Of a DNA stretch of 64,000 bases, positions 55,901 through 64,000 are shown piece by piece; position 1 is the first letter of the stretch; each line of letters starts with the position of its first letter. The DNA comes from Nematostella vectensis. Its lineage: Eukaryota; Cnidaria; Anthozoa; Actiniaria; Edwardsiidae. Position numbers and translations under genes: made by a program. The DNA lies in NCBI RefSeq assembly GCF_932526225.1, contig NC_064043.1, positions 8,671,501 to 8,735,500 of the forward strand, read 5' to 3'. The notes beneath the pieces are model-generated. The model did no database searches and was not told the origin of the DNA. It saw only the letters and a program-made list of their open reading frames with translations.

Positions 55901-56976
55901 CTATGGTGACTATATTGAAATCCGTGATGGCAGTTCAGGCTCAAGCCCGATGCTTGGTCAGCGGTATTGTGGGAACAAGGGCCCAGGGGACACGTTTAGT
56001 AGTGGTGCCCAGATGAGGTTACAGTTTATCTCAGATGATAGTGCCACAGGCCAGGGCTTCAAAGCAACCTTTTCATCCGTCAGTAAACGTGAGTTGGCAG
56101 CATTCATAAACAGCATTGATCTTGACCAATTACCAAGGTCCCTTTAAGAGCTTGTACTTTTTACTATCACATCATACCAGGGCTTTCATGAACTTTCAGA
56201 GTAGGTGGTGGAGATTGATAGGTAGGGGGTGGAAGTTATTTGATCTTTTTAGTTCAAATAAAACTTAAGAAGACTTTAAAAAAAGGTAGCTGCCGGTGCT
56301 CAGTGGAAAAAAGCTGGCGCTTCTGCCGGTCGCCTGGGCCTAATGAAACCCCTGCATACTGTACCTTGTCACGTCACACCATGTCTTGTCACAACACCTA
56401 CTGTACCATATTACGCCACCCCATATCATGTCATACCATGACATGTCACTTCACATATCATGGTACGTCATGCCACACCACATCATGTCACGCCATACCA
56501 TGTTATGTCACACCATATCATGTCACATCAATATTTACAATATGTCAAGCTACATCATACATTGCCACGCCAAGATGCGTCACAGCACCTGACAATTGTT
56601 GTTTGATTATTCTGTTTCAGCATTCAATCGGTTCATTGTGGTTGGTATAGCTATCGGGGCCATTGTGATACTCCTCATTCTTATATTTATCTACTGTAAA
56701 ATCAAGAAAAAGCGTGAAAAAGATCTTCACGACGATTCGCACAGTGAAGATCCGGACCTAGAGCTTCATGAGGTCCACCAATCACATGGACCTGTCAATC
56801 CGTTGCTTAACAACAAGTCAGAAATCTCGAACAATGGTGCACCTCGTCATGATGCCGAGGTCACTTACGCGCCAAAGGACCAAAACGGAGACAGTGAACA
56901 ATTGACGACTGATGCTCCCCCAAACGAGTATGCTTGGTTCAAGCCGAAGAAACGGAGGAGCAAAGGAATTGAGTAG
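52991..56976 (+). CDS. Single-pass membrane protein with four CUB domains (first exon not found)
   Basis: Exons: 52991-53044, 53265-53669, 54000-54389, 54896-55273, 55669-56088, 56621-56976; at least 667 residues. All junctions are phase 1. The first mapped exon encodes LLVLVLHSQPRSQANSQ, the second part of a signal peptide; an upstream start exon ending in phase 1 is needed and I could not identify it. Four one-exon CUB domains follow (FSSPNYPKVYPSYSSCTW; GRIASPRFPNSYSS; GSLFTPNYPQEYPSNKECTW; GTIKSPNYPAQYPNSISCTW), with FCG-type motifs. The last exon has a TM helix (FIVVGIAIGAIVILLILIF), a basic stop-transfer (KIKKKREK) and an acidic, probably disordered 100-residue cytosolic tail ending KPKKRRSKGIE. 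The exon plan is the same as in the gene at 34438-41421, so they are probable tandem paralogs with different anchors. AATAAA occurs near 57747. Confidence 0.85.
53731..53925 (+). repeat. GAT-type microsatellite in a CUB-gene intron
   Basis: Imperfect GATGAT, GATAAT and GATTAT trinucleotides fill most of the intron between the first and second CUB exons. Frames reading into it give hydrophobic Ile/Met/Val strings that are not real protein. Confidence 0.85.
56286..56351 (+). repeat. Dispersed intronic repeat, copy 3 of 3
   Basis: GTAGCTGCCGGTGCTCAGTG followed by AAAAGCTGGCG and CGCCTGGGCCTAATGAAACC, related to 3415-3480 and 36091-36150. Lies in the last intron of the second CUB gene. Confidence 0.5.
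56375..56590 (+). repeat. Degenerate CATGTCACACCA-type repeat in the last CUB-gene intron
   Basis: Loose 10-12 bp repeats of CACACCATATCATGT type run up to within 40 bp of the acceptor at 56620. Both strands give His/Ser-rich readings, which I regard as artefact. Confidence 0.7.
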
Positions 56977-57851
56977 GGGGAGGGGTGGGACAGTAAATTG
57001 TACATATGGGTCATCATTTATACACCTATTTCAATTAACAATGTCGGTGCAAATGGCAAACGGTAGTTGTGAGAGTAAGTAATCTAATATAATGAGTTAT
57101 TCACATTGGTAATTTTGGATGGTAGCACTGCCATATCTCATTTGCGCTGACAACATATTTTGAAATAAGTGTATTCAGTACTTTGTACAATGGTGGTTAT
57201 GGATAGGGTATCAGAAAAGAGTAGTTTCACCTCAGATTTTTAGGCAATCATTCTTTATCAAGCAGCAATCCTTGCCTCTGCAGAAGAAAGAGCCTACAGG
57301 TGAAATATAGAATAGCTGCGACTTATATTAATTTTTTAGTCCTTCCAGTGATAAAGGAAACCGTAAGCTTATCAAGCTGGGACCGTCAATCAGCAACTTG
57401 CCCTAACGCTTTAAGCTTTAGAGAAATAACCACAACAAAAAGCTGCTTTTTCAGTTCTTACAAATCGACCAGAGAGTTTCTATGCTGCAACTCTGTGGCA
57501 TGAAACTCTGTGTTTTCTTTTAGTTTAAATTGCCACTCAAAAAGTCAAATGTATTTTAGTGCAAAATGCCTATTCCTCTTGGCAGCTGATGATGGTTTGA
57601 TTTTATTTATTTTAACATCCCCCTTTCATGTAGTTGCACATCTCTAACAGGAGAAGCTAAGTTGTATCACTATGCATTTGTAGGTTGTGTACATTTATTT
57701 TTTTTTTCAGTAAAACTGAAGTAAAATGCAGTTGCTTTTTTTAGAAAATAAAGTAAATAAAGGAAAAAAGAAAATGACATGCCGTCTATGTTTCTGTTCT
57801 CTATAAACATATAATATTTTAATTTGAAACTTCAACCCCCTTTTAAGAGGT

Positions 57852-60800
57852 CTAGCTGCTTACAGACACCGAGCACCCGAGAGATCGCCTGCCTTTGCAC
57901 CCTTCGCAGAAATGTGTTATGCTACTAGTATCATGAGGCTCCGTAATGCTGCGGATTGCTTGCTCAAGGAGATCATTACAATTTGTGTCTGCCCTCCTCT
58001 CACATATATGTTTGAGTTCGCTAGTAGGAACCGAATCCAAAGCATGATGTAAACTGCTAACTGTTGGTTTTAAACTCTTTTCCTGACTTGTGTGATGTTG
58101 TTGATCAGCTGGGTGGTGCACAGTCTCCATGTTCTGTCCTGCGTCACACTGTGGGTTACCTCTCATCTCACTTATTCTGCTTTGGCTTGGATGGTCGGGT
58201 TCGCTACCTTTAAGGGCGCTATCTTCAGAGGCAATCTGATCATCTGTTGTTTCACCATGTGAATCTTGCCCATCCACTTTTGTGTGTTTATGTTTTCTTT
58301 TTCTTTTCTTTTTAGGCTTGCACTTTTCCTGCAAAAGTGAAGAAAACAGATTTAGAAATCACAATACATAAGCTAATTATCATAGTATCATTAGCCAATT
58401 AGCATGTGAGATTTACAAGAGATGAACTGAATAACAATTAGATTCCATTGTGTTATGATGTGCAATGAAGCTTCTCATTGCCATGCTGGATGGCATTTTG
58501 GTGTCAATCAGCTTGTTTCTCGCATTCTTATTGGTTGGGTAACTTCACAAAAATATCAAAGGTGACTTAGTAGCATACTTCCCACGCCCTTCCCACAAGC
58601 AGCTGCTAAAAACCAAACCACACTTCTCATTATCATAATTGTCTCTCATTATCATCATTGTCATCATTTACTACATCATTGTCATCATTTACTACATCAT
58701 TGTCATCATTATCATAATCAATCACATCATCAGTCATCACCATCACATTATATTACCATCATCGATCATCATTGACATCAACATTATCATCATCGTCATC
58801 AATATTATCATAATTGTTATCATCATCATCACCAACATCATCATCATCATCATTGGCATCAACATCATCATTTTCCCCATCATCAGATGTACTCTACCTT
58901 TTCAGCCTGTTTGTTGTGGTTTTCTAAATGCTGTTCAAGGGATTTCTAACGAAGAATGAATAAAAAAAAATGAAATATGCACTAAATCTAACCACTCATT
59001 GACTGTTACATAAATACTGATAAGCTCATCTTTGAATGGAGTTATACATTGAAAGCTGTAATCGTAATACCTTATGAGCAAAGGTCTTCTCACACCCCTC
59101 TATATGGCAGGTAAATAGCCTTTTGCCTTCATGGTAGGTCTGGATATGAACTCTTAGATTACTTGCCTAAAATAAAAGTAGTCATTCAAATAAATGGCAG
59201 AGCATTATTTTTAACATAACCACATCAGTGTTACTATTGGAGCCTATGCAAACAGTGATGTTATCCTTCACCAAATTGCCATCATTGTGACCGGTTTGCC
59301 ATCTTCAACACCACCAATCAATATCTTTCTGCCAAAAATGTTTATGACTTGGCAGTAAAAACAATGCAAATAATTGATTGGTTTAGACAATTTATTGACT
59401 AATTCCCTATACCAAGATGGGATTGGGAATTTCAATTCTTATTCTACAAGTGCTGACCTTTTGTTCCTTGCAATCACCACCAAAACCATCATAACCATCA
59501 TCATTACCAAAATGACTATCAAAATTACCACCACCACCTCATTATCTTCCCCATAATAATTACCATCATCAGGATAGTCCTTACCACCATTATAAGTAAC
59601 ACTAAGCACTTTTATAATCACCACCACTATCATCACACCAAACGTCTCCACCACCAAACACTCTTCACTATATCTACTCCATTAATACCCTTCATAAGCA
59701 TCAACATTGTCATCATCAGTGGGATAACCATTTGTACCTTGGTAAACAGCTTTCCACATGTCTCCCTGGGACACTCAAACACCTTTCTGTCTGGAGCATG
59801 GATCTCTTTGTGTTTTTTCAGCTGATAAAAAAAGAGGCAGTGTGAAAAGAACAATAAACAGACACACTCAACAGCCATGTTAAACTACATACCAGATATC
59901 TAGACAAGAAAACTTTGTCACAAGTTCTACATGTGAAACCTGTCAAAAAAGATGATTATTAACAACAAGTGTACTCAAATAAAAAAGACTTAAGACTTTT
60001 AATGTACATGACAAAAGGATACTAACCATGTGAGGCAATGTGGCGTCTGAGTAAATGGAAAGAAGAAAACCTCTCTTCACAGTCTGGGTGGGAGCAAACA
60101 TGTCCTACACAACAAGCAATTGAGAATTTACACAACTGAAATACATCTGACAAACTACAGAACTAGCCAAACATGCTGACACCCCACCCCTCCTCACCTA
60201 TTTTAAGATATTTTGCATAAAAGAATATAAAGAAATATAAGGAAATGGATGGAAGAACATCCCCGTCTTATAACCCTTGCATACCCCTACCCTTCATTCT
60301 TAATATGCATCAATTAATGGTTTGAGGTCTTAAGTCGTGGTACCTTTTTTATGTTTCTTCATGTGTCGCAACAGTTTCTGGGTTGTTGGGAAGCTCTCAT
60401 CACAGCCTGGTGACTCGCAACTAGAGGTTGACAAGTGAGATGTATTTTCTTCTCTATTCATTAGAATTACAGTACATGGCAATCCTGTTTGGAGTTTCTT
60501 TGGATATTTTAAACTTAACTCATTTTGAAAAAATGCAGACATTTTGTAAGATATAGATTAAATAGTATTGAGCCCTTTATATTGAATGGAATGGATTTCA
60601 CAGTGACTGACGCAGATCTTATTGACTATTGAAATGCACATTTCATTTGCAAAGAGTTTTAAAGATTATGGAAAATTTGTTGTGTAAGTCAAATCAATAG
60701 CCTTTTAAACGCCTTGTTGCAATGTCTATCTATCAAACCTTCAACAAGGCTCTGCAACAAGACAAACTGAGCCACAGGTTTTGTACCTGAAAGGGAGCTT

Positions 60801-63700
60801 ATTCGCATGTGTATTGTTGTGAATTCTCAACTGTTGTTTTTTCTTAAATGAAGCAGAGCATCCTTCAACATCACACTGAAAAAAATATGGAATAAACTTG
60901 TCAATTAAATGAAAATTAGGCTTCAAAAAACTAAACCAGATAGGCGAGGAAAGGGAGTGACTACCTAGGTTCCTTTAAAGCCAACTTTTAGCCAGGTCCA
61001 TAAGAAAGGGGAGTACCAAGGGGGCATTTGTACCACCTTCAGAACCAAAAGTTACAATTTTAGAGTATGGACTCCACAAAACACAGTACCACAAAATTAT
61101 AAATGTTTCACGAAAAGTATGCATCACCCCTGAGATTTGTCCACACAATTTTACACCCTCCCACAAAACCTTAAAGGTATGGGCCTGATATCATCCTATT
61201 GGTACAACCTTGAATGGTTGATCATGTGATCTTCTCTCATGTCTTGTTAAGTTTTGCTTCAGGGAGAATGCTACCCCACAGCCTGGAAAAGAACACCTAC
61301 AAAACAGGGGAGTGATTAATACAAAACATATACTGTAAAAACACAACCTGCAGAAGCCACAGGGAGCCCAAGCTCACAGTTAGTGTTTTTTGGTTTTGTG
61401 AGAAATTCTTAATAAAAACACACAAAACTCACCAAGTGATAAGAAGTGATTATTTTAATTTTTCTGTGAAGTTTTATTTTAATTTTTCTGTGAATTTTAC
61501 AAAAAATTTCGTAGAGGTAATTTTAAAATGATCACTTCTAACCACTCAGTGAGTTTCGTGTGTTTATATTAAGAATTTTTCCCTGCTAGCAGAGGCCTCT
61601 TTTCTCTGTATTTCGCTGGGCTGGAGTTCGCGAGGAGAAGACACCTCTGCCATGGGTGGCAAGTTTGTTTGATCAAACTGCCGTCCACCATCGTGGACGG
61701 GAGATCCAGAGCGCATGCTCCGTTCATTAATTACTGGCCACTATTTGAGTGACTAGCACATGCGTGAAGCGTATATCGGCTGCGGGATAAGCCCGTATTC
61801 AAAACGGCGTCCTCCGTAGAAATATCCTGCGACGAATTATAAAAGAAGCCATTCAATGCCTTATCTTCATTCAGAATTTTCTCTCTTTTGACTAACGAGT
61901 CAATCTTCCGTCTACAGGTTTTGCATATTCTTCTGGAATTAGCTGAAGTTTACCAAAAAGTTTTGCAACATTTTCTTCGAGTCCATCTGTCGATATTTAC
62001 ATTGAAGAAACTCGCCTGCCCAGATGTCCTGAAATTTATCGCACAAACAAGACAAAACTCGTCTTTGCTGCGTTTGCTGTTCAATCTTTTTAGTGATGTC
62101 TTAGGTGATTGAAATTGAACAGTTGTTTTCTTTTTTGAAGAGGAAAACTAACCAGAGTTTGATTCATAATTTGCGACTAAACCCATACAAAGCATATTAG
62201 CATATTGACAGCTTTCGCGCGATTGTACGGGTTTTGACAGTTGCTTATTAACGCTCACGCATACGCAAGGAAAACAGTTCCGACCCATGGCAGAGAAAAT
62301 ACAGAAAAAAGAGGCTTCTGCTAGCAGGGAATAAGAATTTCTCACAAAACCCAAAATACCAGTAACTGTGAGCTTGGGCTCCCTGTGCAGAAGCCCAGTA
62401 AATTTTACATGAGTTTTTGCAAAAAAAATTATATGGGGGTAGATACATAAAATCCTATGGGGGGAGGGGATGGGGGAAATTTTAAAATATGTGACAAAGT
62501 TATATGGGGAAAGAACATAAAAATATATGGGAAAAGAGCATATCGTAGTAAAGCCCTATTGATTTAACTCAATATATAAATAAACATTTGTGTGTTTCAG
62601 GAAGAGAGGACTAATCAAACCTTTATTGTGGTAGGATAGTTTTTCCCAGCTGAGCAACTTACACTAATTTCTTGGCATCATGTGAGTGTGACAACTGGTG
62701 CCTCTTCAAGTGGAAAGCTCGGTAGAAAGCCTTGTCACAGCCAGGAGACTCACACACAAATGGCCTCTGAATAGAAGACAAGTCCAAGTAATGCACCAGT
62801 CAATTAAAACCCTAGCATCCCGACCCCCAGGACATAGCGGGGAAATTTAATTCATATGTTGTGAAATACGTGTTACTTTCCCGGCCATCAGGGCCTGTGA
62901 CGCTGTGAAAACCCCCAATACATGCCCTTGGTGTTTTCCGATGACGTCCCAAACTGCGACACCTTTTTTTGAGCTACCATGTTCAGTGAACTAAACTTCG
63001 GCTACACCCACTTTTGGGTCCTCTCTAGTATTTTCAGCACAGGCTATGCCAAATTTAAAAATCAACAGACATCAATAGATAGCGAGCAAACTATATTTTG
63101 AAAGATTATAATTTGAATAAGTCGGGAAAAACCAGAGAAGCCAAACGCAATTTCTGGTTCACCAATTCGCCGCCCCCTATCCCGGAGTGTTGAGGGCTTC
63201 TGTTAAATCCCCTGGACCCCGGTGGACTACAGGTGTTGAATAGGTGTTAACTCCCCCGCGTGACCGCGTTACTTCCCCGGTATGTCCCGGGGGACGGGGG
63301 GCCGGGCTGTCTATTGACTGGTGCATAAACTCCTGGTAACTTAGTCAAATAAATTCGGACACCCAACTCTCCAGTTCACATTTACACTGATATAAGGCAT
63401 TTCTATAGATAAAATTATAGTAAAACACTTAGCTTAGCACCTTTTGTTGTTTACATCACGTTGAATTGAGAAATAAGAGTACACTAATCGTTTACTTGTT
63501 TACGTTAAACACGAGCTTTTATCAATCTATCCCCTCTTATCAGAAATACGCCTAAACATTGATTTACTTGCCTCTCCAGTGTGAGTTCGGATGTGTTCTA
63601 CCAGCCTCCAGTTTTTGTTGAACTGTTTACCACACTCCGCGCACACATTTTTCGGTTTGTTTTCGTCCGCTGAATCACACGATTCCACCACGTCCTCCAT
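57852..63700 (-). CDS. GTF3A: Transcription factor IIIA (nine C2H2 zinc fingers), 11 exons
   Basis: Coding order: 63700-63572, 62766-62663, 61296-61209, 60875-60787, 60420-60344, 60104-60027, 59939-59893, 59821-59738, 59166-59071, 58945-58898, 58328-57852; 1317 nt, 438 residues with every phase fitting. Nine fingers follow a short acidic N-terminus: CAECGKQF, CESPGCDKAF, CSFPGCGVAF, CDVEGCSASF, CESPGCDESF, CSHPDCEERF, CRTCDKVF, CPRETCGKLF, CHIEGCEKTF. Finger count and the CDVEGC-type finger 4 fit TFIIIA, which binds the 5S rRNA gene internal control region and 5S rRNA. The C-terminal 160 residues start with a Lys/Arg-rich cluster (KPKKKRKRKHKH), then disordered sequence, and end CEGCKGRRSLGCS. 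Intron 1 appears to use a GC donor. It is tail-to-tail with the second CUB gene. Confidence 0.92.
58639..58885 (+). repeat. ATC-type microsatellite in GTF3A intron
   Basis: Imperfect ATCATC, ATCATT and ACATCA runs in the intron between the last two GTF3A exons. All frames give Ile- or His-rich strings. Confidence 0.85.
59478..59720 (+). repeat. ACC/ATC-type microsatellite in GTF3A intron
   Basis: Imperfect ACCATCATC and ACCACC words in the intron between fingers 7/8 and 8/9 exons, ending just before the exon at 59738. No coding sense. Confidence 0.75.
61359..62386 (+). mobile_element. 1.03-kb MULE-like inverted-repeat element in GTF3A intron 2
   Basis: ACAGGGAGCCCAAGCTCACA at 61359 is exactly inverted at the right end (to 62386). 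The inverted similarity continues for about 100 bp per arm (TTTTGTGAGAAATTCTTA; CCCTGCTAGCAGA; CTCTTTT-CTGTATTT). GCAGAAGCC lies immediately outside both ends (61350-61358 and 62387-62395), a 9-bp direct repeat of MULE-type length. The left arm is split by a smaller element at 61412-61569. No transposase was recognised in the interior. Confidence 0.8.
61412..61569 (+). mobile_element. 158-bp MITE nested in the left arm of the larger element
   Basis: ATAAAAACACACAAAACTCA at the left end matches the inverse of the right end (TGAGTTTCGTGTGTTTATAT) with few mismatches. The inverted similarity extends through AGAAGTGAT / ATCACTTCT. ATTTTAATTTTTCTGTGAA is duplicated inside. Its position interrupts the arm of the 61359-62386 element, so it inserted later. 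Confidence 0.75.
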
Positions 63701-63747
63701 TTTGAAATAGAGAAGCAGAGGAGGACTGGGAAGACTTGCCCTTTTTT

Positions 63748-63917
63748 TTATAGGGGGGGGGGGGGGGGGGGGGAGGGGGGCTCCAGAGCATGGATGGAGC
63801 CGCAAGCCCTAAGTCCCCAGGCCCGTACCCAGGGGGATGCCGCACCCTCAAGAAAAATCCTGGGTACGGGCCTGCCCCCCCCCCCCCCCCCCAAAAAAAA
63901 AAAAAAAAAAAAAAAAA
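63748..63917 (+). repeat. Homopolymer-flanked inverted repeat upstream of GTF3A
   Basis: CAGGCCCGTACCCAGG (63818-63833) is perfectly inverted at 63859-63874, flanked by a long G run (63752-63778) and by C then A runs (63875-63917). The CCTGGGTAC word beside C/G runs recurs near 23317, 25838 and 26083, so it is a dispersed short-hairpin family. It starts about 50 bp upstream of the GTF3A start codon. Confidence 0.7.
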
Positions 63918-64000
63918 CACCGGCCCCATTCATGTGGTGGCAGGTTTCCCCTCAATTCTCTTATCCGTTTTGCATAATCTGAATTCTATAGAGTGAAGTG

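Noticed and set aside
56240-56650. His/Ser/Thr-rich open frames in the last CUB-gene intron
   Set aside because: Degenerate CATGTCAC-type simple repeat. The TM exon has a clear acceptor at 56620.
34438-56976. A single seven-CUB gene with WNT2 nested in an intron
   Set aside because: The three-CUB gene has its own in-phase terminal exon with a stop at 41419-41421, and the four-CUB gene has its own signal-peptide exon at 52991. Two genes explain all exons. cDNA could still show read-through splicing, as phases are compatible.
58639-58959. Ile/His-rich open frame on the + strand
   Set aside because: Translation of an ATC microsatellite inside a GTF3A intron.
63527-63996. Gly/Pro/Phe/Lys-rich open frames on both strands upstream of GTF3A
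   Set aside because: They read homopolymer G, C and A runs around a short inverted repeat. Not protein-coding.

Overview
This is animal nuclear DNA, most likely from an anthozoan cnidarian such as a sea anemone; the species is not proven. The genes have many short GT-AG introns and metazoan products (a Wnt ligand, CUB-domain surface proteins, a rhodopsin-class GPCR, SEC24, TFIIIA). The sequence is AT-rich, carries several non-LTR retrotransposon remnants, and has many small inverted-repeat elements, some with long G or C runs. Exon limits were set by hand from splice consensus, reading-frame continuity and remembered family sequences. No search was run.

Layout, left to right. (1) 61-10841 (+): a 21-exon SEC24C/D-type COPII cargo adaptor. 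(2) About 11.8-14.3 kb (+): an internally deleted LINE that still has one 2.2-kb open frame. (3) 15197-16834 (+): an intronless class A GPCR with a very long third intracellular loop. (4) 17659-18525 (-): a PRA1-family protein (PRAF2/ARL6IP5). (5) 20565-23039 (+): YIPF5, divergent from it, with a 5'-truncated LINE filling most of the gap. (6) 26288-30608 (-): a Goliath-type PA/RING E3 ligase (RNF130/RNF150-like) with a CLEAR-type palindrome in its promoter. (7) 30.8-34.4 kb: a repeat-rich gap with a Harbinger-like element and a hammerhead-ribozyme-like motif. (8) 34438-41421 (+): a three-CUB protein with a GPI-type tail. (9) 44373-48301 (+): WNT2. (10) 52991-56976 (+): a four-CUB single-pass membrane protein, paralogous in architecture to the gene before WNT2; its first exon was not found. 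(11) 57852-63700 (-): nine-finger transcription factor TFIIIA (GTF3A), tail-to-tail with the second CUB gene.

Four genes act in the endomembrane system: SEC24 (COPII cargo selection), PRAF2/ARL6IP5 and YIPF5 (ER-Golgi membrane proteins), and the Goliath E3 (endosomes). Their proximity may be chance, but the head-to-head PRAF2-YIPF5 pair could share a promoter. WNT2 and the two CUB genes are all secreted or cell-surface products.

The most unusual signals are: splice junctions of SEC24 caught in tandem duplications, giving arrays of extra 5' splice sites in two introns and a copied 3' splice site in a third; a hammerhead-like fold at 33.7 kb and a related hairpin at 42.1 kb; and paired CUB genes with different membrane anchors on either side of WNT2.
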